Assembly (NCBI GenBank): GCA_034668825.1
Contig: JAXDOR010000205.1
Span: 1 to 64,000 of the forward strand
Source: CANKHA01 sp034668825
GTDB taxonomy: Bacteria; Pseudomonadota; Alphaproteobacteria; Rhizobiales; Xanthobacteraceae
DNA length: 64,000 nt
Direction of reading: 5' to 3'
The notes beneath the pieces are model-generated. The model did not search any database. It had not been told where the DNA came from and saw only the letters and a program-made list of their open reading frames with translations. Shown here one piece after another: positions 25,288-34,199 of this stretch. Every line of letters begins with the position of its first letter. Within the stretch, counting starts at the first letter, position 1. The position numbers and the translations under genes are program-made.

Positions 25288-25998
25288 CTATCTGAGGTGC
25301 GGGCTGATTTCCAGCGACTGCGACTGATAGAGCTGCGGTATCGCGATCACTTTGAGACCGGATTTCCACAAACAATACGGCAGGCTAACTTGCCCCTGGG
25401 GGTGTCCGTCCGGCGTCTTGTTGTAAGCGATCAGCTCATACCAATACCTCTCCTGAAACTGGCGAAGCCGAGCGTGATCGCACTCTCGATTATATACAAT
25501 GAGGCCGTTCCAATATAGACCGGCATCGGCAGGAAAGCCCTCACGCCGATACGATTCGATCTGACGTTCCAGATCCGTATTCTTGTACTTGGGAAGCTGT
25601 TGGGAATCGCGGGCCTCTTGGTAGAGGCATATGTTCCAAGGATGCGCGCTGAGTATTAAGTCAAAAACGCCCGCTTGTTCCTCGTAGCGCGTCAAGATTT
25701 TCTCCACGAACAAGGGATCACATATACGTACGTTAGCATCGATATAGATCACGATCTCATAGTCATTCAACTCCGGAATCTCGAAGGGAAACACGCGGAG
25801 CCAGCCGTTTTTAAGGGCGGGTGATGTCTGATCGCCGGGATTATCCTTGATGATGACGCGAAACTGACCAGTGGGCACGTTCGATTTGTCGTCGGTGAAG
25901 ACCACGAAGTCGCAGTCTACCGTCTGCGGTATGTGTTCGAGTATCCTGTCGTAGCCGGCAAACACGGCCGTATAGATACAGACTTTTTTTGGTCTCAT
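25288..25998 (-). CDS. DUF616 (TOD1/MUCI70-like) glycosyltransferase-fold protein
   Basis: This 236-residue protein has the DUF616 pattern. It opens with KVCIYTAVFAGYD, followed by DCDFVVFTDD, then an EIVIYIDANVRI stretch that looks like the DxD metal site of a GT-A enzyme, and AHPWNICLYQEA. Proteins of this type act on glycans in plants and are common in bacterial polysaccharide loci. The sugar donor is unknown. The sequence is more AT-rich than the left part of the window, as in neighbouring genes, which fits horizontal transfer of the island. Confidence 0.8.
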   Translation of the reverse strand: MRPKKVCIYTAVFAGYDRILEHIPQTVDCDFVVFTDDKSNVPTGQFRVIIKDNPGDQTSPALKNGWLRVFPFEIPELNDYEIVIYIDANVRICDPLFVEKILTRYEEQAGVFDLILSAHPWNICLYQEARDSQQLPKYKNTDLERQIESYRREGFPADAGLYWNGLIVYNRECDHARLRQFQERYWYELIAYNKTPDGHPQGQVSLPYCLWKSGLKVIAIPQLYQSQSLEISPHLR

Positions 25999-26300
25999 CG
26001 GCGATCTTCAGTCCCGCGAAGACCCATACGACGCCTGAACTGGTCGGATGCATCGCTGATGGCGTTTCGGAAACGCGGTCCGCTGTGCGCATGGGGACGA
26101 GGACGCTTCGACGGACTTCGTGATCTTAATACTTAGTATTATACCCTTCCTACAAGTTTGCCCCTACGGCGTCAACGAAGCATAATCAAACTGCGCGCGC
26201 ACGGCATATGGCATGCTGCGTGAACCACAGAGGAGGAACGGGGGCCGGTCACGAGGCGCGGTCTGGGCGGCCTAACCTTATCGCCGTCTGTCAAGAAGGT
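25999..26300. other. 302-base AT-richer intergenic stretch
   Basis: No gene is supported here. It contains a perfect palindrome TAATAC-TTA-GTATTA at 26128-26142, upstream of the minus-strand DUF616 gene, which could be an operator or part of a promoter. Nothing else was recognised. Confidence 0.4.
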
Positions 26301-27167
26301 TTACTCGATAACGATATAGCTTTCGTACCCCAGCATTGGCAGGCGTCTCGGCTGATATTTCCTGAGCCAGGCGCACTCGAGAAAAGCTCGTGTCTCGCCG
26401 GGGTAAGTAGCCATCGCAAGCTCGTCGAAAGCGATCACTGTTCCCTTGACGACATGGTTTTCCAGCACTCTCAGGCATTCGGCGGTCGGTTCATAGAGAT
26501 CGACATCGAAATAGGCCAGCGCCACGATCGTTTCTGGATGTCGCTCCAGATATTCCGGGAGCGTCTTACTGACATCTCCGCGAACGAGCTCGAACTTCTT
26601 CAAATTGCTTCGCGGCGCCAACTTTTCGTGTGCAGTGAGCACATCGGCGAGATAATCCTGATACCCTTCAGAAACATTGAGCGCGCCTTTCGCGACGATT
26701 GGCGCGGTCCCATCCTTCTCGTGCGTTGAGGGAAAGCCTTCGAAAGTATCAAAACCAACAATTTTCCGCCCGAAGTTGTACGGCTCATAAATGGTGCGCA
26801 ACGTCATCAATACCGCGAGGTCTCGGCCCCATCTGACGCCGAACTCCATGATGACGCCGACATTCGGCAGAATTATTTTATAGAGGTGGTCGAGGAGAAG
26901 AATACGATAAAGCGATGAGCGGTGTTGGAATAATGAGAGATGCGCAAGGCGCTCGGATTCCGGAACAGGATAGTTGGCCAGCGCAGCGACTAACTGCTTG
27001 TACCCCGACATCTCTTCGGGAGAGGCTGCCGCGGAAAGATCACTGATGACTGGCATGGGTAAACTTGTCCGTTCTGGCGGGGCTGCTCCGACTCCTACAA
27101 GCTTAGCTCCTAGAGCCGCGAATAAGCTCCAGGTAACATTCCTTTCCTTGCAAGACAAGGAACCCAA
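26301..27167 (-). CDS. TylF/MycF-like class I methyltransferase
   Basis: This protein resembles macrocin O-methyltransferase (TylF) enzymes, which methylate sugar hydroxyls using SAM. Motif I is VIMEFGVRWGRDLAVL, followed by KIVGFDTFEGFP and an acidic metal-site stretch IVALAYFDVDLYEPT and VIAFDEL. The longest frame starts with TTG at 27167 (288 residues), and an ATG at 27056 (251 residues, MPVISDLS) is the alternative. The catalytic domain begins well after both. The likely role is O-methylation of a sugar in the surface glycan. Confidence 0.85.
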   Translation of the reverse strand: MGSLSCKERNVTWSLFAALGAKLVGVGAAPPERTSLPMPVISDLSAAASPEEMSGYKQLVAALANYPVPESERLAHLSLFQHRSSLYRILLLDHLYKIILPNVGVIMEFGVRWGRDLAVLMTLRTIYEPYNFGRKIVGFDTFEGFPSTHEKDGTAPIVAKGALNVSEGYQDYLADVLTAHEKLAPRSNLKKFELVRGDVSKTLPEYLERHPETIVALAYFDVDLYEPTAECLRVLENHVVKGTVIAFDELAMATYPGETRAFLECAWLRKYQPRRLPMLGYESYIVIE

Positions 27168-27225
27168 GATTGGCCCGGAGGTTTTACGTTGCCTCTAACA
27201 AAGCATGCCTTCGACCTCATCCGAT

Positions 27226-27873
27226 TCAAGCAAAGTGTCGGCGCTTCTTTTGGTAGTAGTTGATACAGGCCTCCGGATAGCCCCGCGCCTTCAGTTCCAC
27301 AATTAATCGATCGATTGGGCAAAACTCTTCGCAGAGAGTTACTCTATGAGAGGAGGTCTCATATAAGGCGTAGTTAAAGACATCAATCTGCTTTCGATTT
27401 TGTCCGATACTGCCGGGGTTGACGATCAGCTTGCCTGAGCGTTCGATTCTGTATTGCTCGTGCGTATGACCGATCATGTAGTCAGATGTCACTTCGATTT
27501 CGGTATCGGCGTAAACTTTCTTGCCGTCAATCGTATGTGTACAGATAAACTGGTCTAGCTGAAACAACGTCGGCAATTCCGCAATTAAATCGCGGCGGGT
27601 AAAATACTTTATTGAATGCTGATAAAATTCCTGCACGAGCGCAATCTCTTCTTGAACGGACGCTGCACCCAGAAACAGCCGCTCGTGATTTCCTTCAAGT
27701 AGTACGATGCCCGGCAATGAATTTACGAGTTCAAGGCATTCGTCATTCCACGGGCCGTAATTGACGACGTCGCCCAAACACACATAGCAATCTGCTATTG
27801 GCCTCGTACTGCGGACGAACTTTTCGAGGGCCGGCAAGTTACCGTGCACGTCGCTGAAAACAGCGACCATCAT
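27226..27873 (-). CDS. Calcineurin-like metallophosphoesterase
   Basis: This 215-residue protein has the full set of metallophosphoesterase motifs: FSDVHGN, LGDVVNYG, LEGNHE and GHTHEQY, which bind two metal ions. It belongs to the small YfcE/ApaH-like group, which hydrolyses phosphodiesters or phosphomonoesters. Its ATG overlaps the stop of the upstream epimerase gene (ATGA), so the two are translationally coupled. That coupling, inside an ATP-grasp/epimerase operon, suggests it acts on a phosphorylated or nucleotide-linked sugar intermediate rather than being a housekeeping gene. Confidence 0.88.
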   Translation of the reverse strand: MMVAVFSDVHGNLPALEKFVRSTRPIADCYVCLGDVVNYGPWNDECLELVNSLPGIVLLEGNHERLFLGAASVQEEIALVQEFYQHSIKYFTRRDLIAELPTLFQLDQFICTHTIDGKKVYADTEIEVTSDYMIGHTHEQYRIERSGKLIVNPGSIGQNRKQIDVFNYALYETSSHRVTLCEEFCPIDRLIVELKARGYPEACINYYQKKRRHFA

Positions 27874-28790
27874 GAGGGTTCTTTGTCCATGCGTTTTCTG
27901 TACTCAGCCAAGCCCTCGCGTAGAGACAGGGGGCGATAACCCCACGTTTCGGCTGCCTTTTTGACAGAGAGGGCGCCAAAACCGGTCCGTGTCGAATTAG
28001 AAGGAGGCTTGATTTCGATGGATATCTTTCGCTCCGGATAAGTTTCGGCCACAGCCTGCGCCAACTCGATGACCGAATGAGCGCGCCCCGAGCCGACATT
28101 ATATACTCCTGATAATCCGCTCGATACTGCTGCCGCGGCCAACCGCGCCACGTCACCGGCATAGACAAAGTCATAAGTGGGAGCCCCCCCGTCGAGGACT
28201 TGGAGTGGCGATCCCTCATTGGCTCGCTTCATGAAATGTGCGACTGCCGACTTCTCCGCCATGCCAAAGCCGTAGGGCGTCGAGATGCGGAAACAGACCG
28301 CTTCCAAGCCTGCCACTCGCCGCAGATGCTCCACATAAAGCTCGCCGAGCATTTTGCTGGCGAGGTAATAGGTGGAGCGATCTGCCGGATAGAGCAAGTT
28401 CAGCTCGTCGGCAGCACCTTCACCGAAGGCATAAGCATTGCCTGCCGAGGCATAAATGAAACGGCAGTCGCGCGCTTTCGATGCCGTCTGCGCCATTTCA
28501 AGTGTCGCTATGCTGTTAGTTTGCAGACAGGCGTCCGCGTAGGTGTGATCTTCGTAATCGTGCGGAATATAAGCCGCGAAATGGCACACGCAATCGACCT
28601 CCGAGACGGTATCGCGCCAGGTTCCAGCGTCTCTGATGTCGCCCTCTAACACGCGCACGCTTCTCATTTTGGAAGTTTCGGGCAGCGGAGCTCTATGTAT
28701 CAGCGCAGTGACTTCGTGACCGACAGCCGAAAGCTCTGCCAGCAGATAGCGTCCCAAAAACCCCGCGGCGCCGGTTACCAAGACACGCAA
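27870..28790 (-). CDS. NAD-dependent epimerase/dehydratase (extended SDR)
   Basis: This 306-residue extended SDR has the cofactor loop VTGAAGFLGRY and an active site with IYASAGNAYAFG and the YYLASK (Y-x3-K) pair. I chose the TTG start at 28790 because GGAG lies 10 bases upstream, just after the stop of the ATP-grasp gene; an upstream TTG at 28832 overlaps that gene. Its substrate is likely an NDP-sugar that becomes epimerised or dehydrated. It ends overlapping the metallophosphoesterase start. Confidence 0.88.
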   Translation of the reverse strand: MRVLVTGAAGFLGRYLLAELSAVGHEVTALIHRAPLPETSKMRSVRVLEGDIRDAGTWRDTVSEVDCVCHFAAYIPHDYEDHTYADACLQTNSIATLEMAQTASKARDCRFIYASAGNAYAFGEGAADELNLLYPADRSTYYLASKMLGELYVEHLRRVAGLEAVCFRISTPYGFGMAEKSAVAHFMKRANEGSPLQVLDGGAPTYDFVYAGDVARLAAAAVSSGLSGVYNVGSGRAHSVIELAQAVAETYPERKISIEIKPPSNSTRTGFGALSVKKAAETWGYRPLSLREGLAEYRKRMDKEPS

Positions 28791-28803
28791 GTCTGTGTTG
28801 CTC

Positions 28804-29796
28804 CTAAAGTCTAACCTTGTCGTTGGACACAACGCCAGCCTGCAGCAGCGAGGCGATGCGATGCTCTTCGACCATCAGTTCCTTCCAATAGCGCAGAATG
28901 ACGATTTCACTAATCTTGTATTCCGGCAACCGGCCCTGCAAAAGGTAGTCTGCCACCATCCGCGGCTCATTAAATCCAGCAAGCGTTCGGCTGTGAGTTG
29001 TTCCCGAATGCCGCGCATTGATTTCGAAGATGTAAGGCTCACCATTCCTCAGCCGAAACTGAAAATTGCAGGCGCCGAAGGGTTTTAATGCTTCGGCGAC
29101 GGACTCAACATAACGCTTGATGAGTGGAGTCTCCTCGACGAAAGCCTTGTATGTATCGCCGTCGCGCAAGATTCGGCGCATGACGATCGTGCCGTAGCAA
29201 CGGCCGGCAAAATTGACGCTCCCACAAGTGTATTCGTCGCCCGTGATGTATTCCTGGGCTACATAGTTGTCTGGGTCGATGTCCGAGAGCCTGCGCGACA
29301 GCTCGCGCTCGTTCGCCACGACGAAGACACCCCTCGAACGAGCACCGCCCCTTCTAGGTTTAATCACTAAGGGAAAAAACAGTTGCTCCAGGTTCTCGCC
29401 AAGCGGAACTGTGAGCGGGGCGTGGAAGCCGTTTTCCAACAAGAACCTGTAGGTCGCCAGCTTATCGTCGGCGATCTCGATTGCTTCCGGCGAACTGACC
29501 ACGGCTGTAACGCCGAAGCGCCGGAATTTCTCCGCCTCGCGGGAGAGAATGGGCAATTCCACGTCGAGGCCGGGAAGAATCAGCGCGCAGTTTTCGATGG
29601 CGCAGATTTCGAGCAATCTCTCGACATATCCGGGAGCCGAGGCATAGGGAACGCGATAGCCTTTCGCCACGGCGTAGAGCCCGGTAGCGAACGCCTCGGC
29701 GTCTGCCCCGATTACCGTGTACGGGCTTCCCTGCAAGCTTTTGACGATGCTTTGCCCGACACCGCCGCCCACTCCCGTGACAAGCACGGTCGGCAT
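28804..29796 (-). CDS. ATP-grasp ligase (carbamoyl-phosphate-synthase-like)
   Basis: This 330-residue protein has an N-terminal Rossmann-like pre-domain (VLVTGVGGGVGQSIVKSL) and an ATP-grasp fold. ATP contacts appear in PLVIKPRRGGARSRG and YVAQEYITGDEYT, and the magnesium ligands in FEINARHSGTTHS. ATP-grasp enzymes join a carboxylate to an amine or other nucleophile through an acyl phosphate. In sugar clusters such enzymes can attach amino acids or similar groups to amino sugars. It begins the coupled run ATP-grasp, epimerase, metallophosphoesterase, with an aminotransferase downstream, which fits amide decoration of an amino sugar; that is inference. Confidence 0.88.
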   Translation of the reverse strand: MPTVLVTGVGGGVGQSIVKSLQGSPYTVIGADAEAFATGLYAVAKGYRVPYASAPGYVERLLEICAIENCALILPGLDVELPILSREAEKFRRFGVTAVVSSPEAIEIADDKLATYRFLLENGFHAPLTVPLGENLEQLFFPLVIKPRRGGARSRGVFVVANERELSRRLSDIDPDNYVAQEYITGDEYTCGSVNFAGRCYGTIVMRRILRDGDTYKAFVEETPLIKRYVESVAEALKPFGACNFQFRLRNGEPYIFEINARHSGTTHSRTLAGFNEPRMVADYLLQGRLPEYKISEIVILRYWKELMVEEHRIASLLQAGVVSNDKVRL

Positions 29797-29929
29797 AAGA
29801 AGGACCCTCTACTGTGCCGGATTTGAAATCAATGCCCTATCCTTGTTTATATGCGACGAGTCGGTTGCCCATTGAGGACAAAGCTTGGCGTTCGCCCGAC
29901 GGACACAACATTGACCTGTCTGCAGCTCC

Positions 29930-29977
29930 TCACAACAATAGCAGGGTACCCGTAATGGGCCCCTGCTATTGCCGTTG
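29930..29977 (-). terminator. Strong hairpin downstream of the beta-helix gene
   Basis: A perfect 10-base stem AATAGCAGGG (29937-29946) / CCCTGCTATT (29961-29970) encloses a smaller CCC-GTAAT-GGG hairpin. Flanking ACAAC/GTTGT can extend the pairing with a small bulge. It lies about 60 bases beyond the stop of the minus-strand beta-helix gene. A T-tract is not obvious, so it may act as a terminator or as an RNA-stabilising structure. Confidence 0.5.
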
Positions 29978-30030
29978 TTCTTCGTGGATACTTTTGTTTG
30001 CGCAAAACCTACCGGCTCTGCGCAAAGCAG

Positions 30031-30801
30031 CTACCTCAATGGGGTGGTCGAACTGAACGTACCAGCGCCCGAGACGACGTTGCTCGGTCCGACCGAGATC
30101 ACCTGGCCTCCGTTTATCGCACTTACGGCCGTCGGGCTGACGTTGAGCGTGCTATACGCGATGCCGACGATCGTGCCGGCGCCGTTAGCCTGCACTCCGA
30201 AGGTCCCTGCGGCGTTGATTTGCGAGTTCGTGATAGTCGCCACGTTGTTCGGACCGGTGACATTCACGCCGCCCACCCCAGTGTTGTGGATGATCGAATT
30301 GTTGATGATGACCCGACCGCCGGAGGTGCTGCTTTGCAAAAGCACACCATTTTGACTGAACTGGTGGATCCTCGAGTTGAGAATGTAGACCTCTTTCCCC
30401 GAGTTGATTATCACGCCGTTCGGTGAAGCATTCGGAGGCGAGAGTCCCTCGATATCCAGACCGTCAAGCGTGACGGTGTCGGTCGCCGCGGCCGTGACGG
30501 TGATGCCGTTGGTCCCGGCGACAAGAACGCCGGCTTCGAGGGCGACGCATCTGACCGTCAACGATTTGTTGATGCTGAGTCCGCCGAAGCCCCCCGAATC
30601 GAGGCAATTGATCTCGCCGCCAGCGGCGGTCTTCGAGATGGCGCCGGCGAAAGTCTTGCACGGTGCGGTGCGGCTGCACGGATTGGCGTCATCGCCGACG
30701 CCCGAAACCCACGTACGCGTTGCCTGCGCTTGCGCGGGAGTTGCATGAACCGCGACGAAAAGTAAACCGAGCAGTGTTATCGGCAGCAAAAACTTACGCA
30801 T
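30031..30801 (-). CDS. Secreted right-handed beta-helix protein
   Basis: This 256-residue protein starts at ATG 30801 with GGAG 6 bases upstream; a longer open frame to 31077 has no such support. The signal peptide RKFLLPITLLGLLFVAV ends near ATPAQAQA. The mature part has the Cys pair CSRTAPC and then repeating short strands rich in N, G, V and I (NGVIINSGKEVYILNSRI, NGVLLQSS, GRVIINNSIIHN, VATITNSQI), typical of parallel beta-helix folds. Such proteins bind or cleave polysaccharides, though no catalytic set is visible. It is probably periplasmic or extracellular. The strong hairpin at 29937 follows the gene. Confidence 0.85.
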   Translation of the reverse strand: MRKFLLPITLLGLLFVAVHATPAQAQATRTWVSGVGDDANPCSRTAPCKTFAGAISKTAAGGEINCLDSGGFGGLSINKSLTVRCVALEAGVLVAGTNGITVTAAATDTVTLDGLDIEGLSPPNASPNGVIINSGKEVYILNSRIHQFSQNGVLLQSSTSGGRVIINNSIIHNTGVGGVNVTGPNNVATITNSQINAAGTFGVQANGAGTIVGIAYSTLNVSPTAVSAINGGQVISVGPSNVVSGAGTFSSTTPLR

Positions 30802-31133
30802 GGCCGTCTCCTTTATCTTGGGTTGCAATGTTTTTGGCGAGAGAGCATTTTGCGATTGTTCGAAGCCTCCGATTCTCCCCCGACGAGGCTGTATAGCGCG
30901 CCGAAGGTAACGAGTTTGTGTCAGCTTGGCCAGGATAAAATCGCAAATTTTCTCCATTGAGTTGCGTTCAACACGCGTAAGTTGATAATCAAAATAACCG
31001 GAGGCTTGGTGTATTAGTCCGATAATTGAGAATAGAAGCAGTTTCGAACGATATCCGCGAACGAATCCGCGTAACATTCCATCGCTCGCTAAGTAAGAGC
31101 ATGGGTATACTTGTCCGCTAACTCACTTGGTAT
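30802..31133. other. 332-base intergenic stretch upstream of the beta-helix gene
   Basis: No gene is supported. It should hold the promoter of the beta-helix gene, whose GGAG site is at its left edge. At 31099-31117 there is a 19-base string that matches 27053-27071 with one mismatch (see findings). Nothing else was recognised. Confidence 0.4.
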
Positions 31134-32657
31134 TTAAAATAGAGGATTCGGCGGGAGCAAACGTCTCAGCAAGATGACTGCTCGGCGAAAAGGTCCGGTA
31201 TACCGCCAGGTTGTCGACTGCAGAATTTCTTGAAGCCGCAGTTCGTAAGAGCGTTTGTCGCTTTTGGCCACGAGCAGTTCTTGTTGCAGCCGAGCAGCTA
31301 CTCCAATGCGCTGACGTACCAGGGAGGCCTGTATCTGTAACTGCAAAGTGGCGGCACGAAGTTTTGCCTCTAGCTCATTTTTGACCGCGTCGGCACTGGA
31401 ATGAGCGCGTGCCGCCTCGCCTTGAGCGGCGTGAAGCTTCTCCTCTAGGTCCTTCTTCAATGCGTCGGCACTGGAATATGCGCGGGCCACCTCACCTTGA
31501 GCAGCGTGAAGCTTCTCCTCCAGATTCTTCTTAAGCGCGGCTGCATTGGAATTTGCGCGTGCCACCTCGCCCTGGGCAGCGTGAAGTTTTGCCTCCAGGC
31601 CATCCGTGAGCGCACCAGCATTCGAAAGTTGCGCATTCAAATCAGCAACCTGCCTTTTAGTCTCATCCAGCATCGCGCGGACCGCCTCAGCCTGCGCTTG
31701 TTCTCGCGCGGCATCCGACTGCACGGCCTGAATTTTTGCTTCTAATTCCGCCTTCAGCGCGTCGGTATCTGTGTTGGTCCTGGCCAACTCTGCCCGGACA
31801 GCCGCAAGTTCCCTCTCCAGCTCCGCGACCCGCGCTTTGGTTGCATCGACGTTGGCGGCGAGCGTCAACCCCGCGCGACGTTCGGCGACCGAAGTTCCAA
31901 GCCGGGCGAAGTAGCCACGGACGCGCTCATTTTCGGCATCAGTCTTTGTTGCAAACAGCGCCTTAAGTGGTCCGGTCAAGGGCTCGGTGCCTAGGTAGGC
32001 AACACCAAGGCCGTGTGAGTGGAGGAACTCGAAATGCGGATAGCGGGATGAGAGTTCCTCCCAAAACTGCCAAATACCGAAGCCGCGCTCCCGGACGTTA
32101 CTGTCGTGGAACAGCGCGACCCCGCGGGAACTCACTTTCGGGAACCATGACTTGAAGTCCGCCGAAACGGCTTCGGCAGTGTGAAAACCGTCGATATGGA
32201 GCAGGTCGACGCTGCCGTCTGAGAAATATGGAAGTGCCGCTTCAAAGGAGCTGCGAAGCAGGGTGGAAAAGGTCCCATATCGGCGATCGTGGTAGGCCCT
32301 GAACTCTTGGTAAATCTCATCTCCATAGTGACCGGCGTGTTCGTCGCCATACCAATGATCGATGCCAAAACACCGCGTATCGAGGCCGAGCGTTTGCGCC
32401 GCTTGCAGAAAGGCGCAGTAGGAATTGCCGGTGTGGACGCCGAGTTCGACTATCATGCGCGGCTTGAGCGCGCCGACCAGCCACATGGCGAAGGGTACGT
32501 GCGCCAACCAGGCGGACGGCTCGACGAGACGTGCAGGATATTCTAGCTCAAGCCCACACCCATCCCCGGGGAGCGGAACATGGTCGCCTTTCTCGCGTGC
32601 CGACATCACGAAAGTAGCCCTGGGTGCTTCGATATGGCGACTGAGAATTGAGCGCAT
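31134..32657 (-). CDS. Methyltransferase (CmcI/MT24-like) with long repeat-bearing coiled coil
   Basis: This protein of about 507 residues (ATG at 32657; the frame is open to a TTG at 32735) has an N-terminal class I methyltransferase domain. Motif I is MIVELGVHTGNSYC, followed by CFGIDHWYGDEHAG and LLHIDGFHTAEAV, as in CmcI/TylF-type enzymes. From about residue 270 it becomes a long Ala/Glu/Lys-rich coiled coil containing three tandem 25-residue repeats. The last 30 residues read ILQSTTWRYTGPFRR and a basic hydrophobic end, a tail seen in other polysaccharide enzymes. The coil may measure chain length or hold an assembly together; that is inference. Confidence 0.85.
   Translation of the reverse strand: MRSILSRHIEAPRATFVMSAREKGDHVPLPGDGCGLELEYPARLVEPSAWLAHVPFAMWLVGALKPRMIVELGVHTGNSYCAFLQAAQTLGLDTRCFGIDHWYGDEHAGHYGDEIYQEFRAYHDRRYGTFSTLLRSSFEAALPYFSDGSVDLLHIDGFHTAEAVSADFKSWFPKVSSRGVALFHDSNVRERGFGIWQFWEELSSRYPHFEFLHSHGLGVAYLGTEPLTGPLKALFATKTDAENERVRGYFARLGTSVAERRAGLTLAANVDATKARVAELERELAAVRAELARTNTDTDALKAELEAKIQAVQSDAAREQAQAEAVRAMLDETKRQVADLNAQLSNAGALTDGLEAKLHAAQGEVARANSNAAALKKNLEEKLHAAQGEVARAYSSADALKKDLEEKLHAAQGEAARAHSSADAVKNELEAKLRAATLQLQIQASLVRQRIGVAARLQQELLVAKSDKRSYELRLQEILQSTTWRYTGPFRRAVILLRRLLPPNPLF
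31374..31598 (-). repeat. Tandem 75-base repeat, three copies, inside the methyltransferase coiled coil
   Basis: Three successive 25-residue units share L-E-(E/A)-K-L-H-A-A-Q-G-E-(V/A)-A-R-A followed by a variable (N/Y/H)-S-(N/S)-(A/D)-A(A/V)-(L/V)K end. The DNA copies are also nearly the same, indicating recent duplication. Confidence 0.85.
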
Positions 32658-33287
32658 ATAACAGCAGCCGCCAAACCAGACGTAAGTTGCCGACTTCTCA
32701 TATCCTCCAGTGCCCCAAAATATCCGACGCTGCAAACTTTAGTTATTGTAGGGGCAATAAGTGTCTTATTGAAGCGCAGCGCAAAAAATCCAAGCTCGAA
32801 TAGTCAAAAAAATAGTTGCCAGCGATTAAGCGGGTTCGGCATTTTCCTGTCTAAGTGCTTGTGGGAGACCGACTTACCGCCGCAAATGAGAGAATATTGA
32901 TATTCCCTGGCTGCGCAATGGCACGACCAGCCTAATTGGACCACTGTTTCCGCATGCCATTGAAATCCGTCTTCGGGAGGGGAAGCGCAGCCCCGGCGCG
33001 GACATTCCGCAAGATGGCCAGAACGAAAGGAACTCCACAGGGACGGTAACTGATCCGGCGCATGGTATCTACGATAGTCGCAAGGCGCTCGACTCGGCTC
33101 GTTCGACAATTGACTGTGGCACGTCAGAAGCGCCCGCTGAATGGCCACTTCCGAATGGTGCTCGCGCGGCCACTCAATTCTGACGAATCGAAGGGGAGCT
33201 TGGTTGAATTTTCTCTTACGAGCGCTGGTAGCCCTCCAGCATCGGCTCTATCATGCAAGGCGAAGTGACGCTTAGCGAGGGCTCGGC
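32658..33287. other. 630-base divergent intergenic stretch
   Basis: This lies between two divergent methyltransferase genes (the left 78 bases may belong to an extended N-terminus of the minus-strand gene). Short frames at 32804-33148 (minus) and 33062-33268 (plus) show no recognisable domain, and I do not support them as genes. Promoters for both flanking genes should be here; no operator was found. Confidence 0.4.
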
Positions 33288-34199
33288 ATGGATTTTCTGA
33301 ATTCGATTACATCAGATGAAATGAGGTTAGCGCTTGAGGAGATCGCAACCGGCCGCGCCGACGTGCGAACAGCCTTATATATTGTCCCAACCGAGAAGAG
33401 GGCGGAGTGGCTACATTCAATCGGAGCGGGTTGTGAAGGCAGGTTGCGAAGTCTGCTTCCCGCCATTCCACCTCTCGCTCTCCGATCGATTGTCGCTGCG
33501 CCCGAAGAGGAAGTATTCCTCTGGACCGGCGCGGTCGATGTCACTTATCTCATCGGCTTATATGAGATTCATGGTGACACATCGCTCCCATATCCGCGCC
33601 GCGTGCTCGATTTCGGCTGTGGATGCGGCAGGCTGACGCGATATCTCGGCCTATCGCAACGATACAGCACGATCGGAGCCGACGTGAACCCCGACCATAT
33701 TGCCTGGTGTTCCGACCATCTCCCCAACGTCATATCGGTGTGCAACAGCACGCGTCCGCCCCTCGCGCTGCTGGATGGTTCAATCGATTTTGCCTATTCG
33801 CTATCGGTTTTTTCCCACCTTCCCGAACACGCGGCACGGGCCTGGCTCGATGATTTGGCCCGTGTCATCACTCCCGGTGGAATTCTTGTGATCACCACGC
33901 ACGGTCCGACGGCTCTCGACATCATCAAGGCATCGAAGGTTCACCAAGAAATGTTCTGTCTCAACGCGACTTCGACGCAGGCGATCATTGATCGGCTGCG
34001 CACCGAGCGCCTGATTTTCGTTCCATACGAAAGCGCCGTTCTCGAAGCCGCGAAGGTCGGTGACGATTACGGAAACACCTTCATCGCTCCCGACAAGGCA
34101 GAGCCGCTGTGGTCTGATCTATTTGAGACGATAACATTCCAACCGGGCGGGTTGCGAGGTTGGCAGGATGCCTTCGTGCTCCGCCGAAGGAAATCGTAA
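33288..34199 (+). CDS. Class I SAM-dependent methyltransferase
   Basis: This 303-residue protein has an N-terminal helical region of about 95 residues and then a methyltransferase domain: motif I VLDFGCGCGRLTRYL, then IGADVNPDHIAWC, a motif near DFAYSLSVFSHLPEHAA and GGILVITTHG. It probably methylates a sugar or a glycan end in the surface polymer. It stands alone on the plus strand, with a degenerate dioxygenase gene on the other strand downstream. Confidence 0.85.
   Translation: MDFLNSITSDEMRLALEEIATGRADVRTALYIVPTEKRAEWLHSIGAGCEGRLRSLLPAIPPLALRSIVAAPEEEVFLWTGAVDVTYLIGLYEIHGDTSLPYPRRVLDFGCGCGRLTRYLGLSQRYSTIGADVNPDHIAWCSDHLPNVISVCNSTRPPLALLDGSIDFAYSLSVFSHLPEHAARAWLDDLARVITPGGILVITTHGPTALDIIKASKVHQEMFCLNATSTQAIIDRLRTERLIFVPYESAVLEAAKVGDDYGNTFIAPDKAEPLWSDLFETITFQPGGLRGWQDAFVLRRRKS

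Noticed and set aside
32804..33148. A 114-codon minus-strand frame between two methyltransferase genes
   Set aside because: No recognisable domain, no good ribosome site, and a composition unlike nearby genes.
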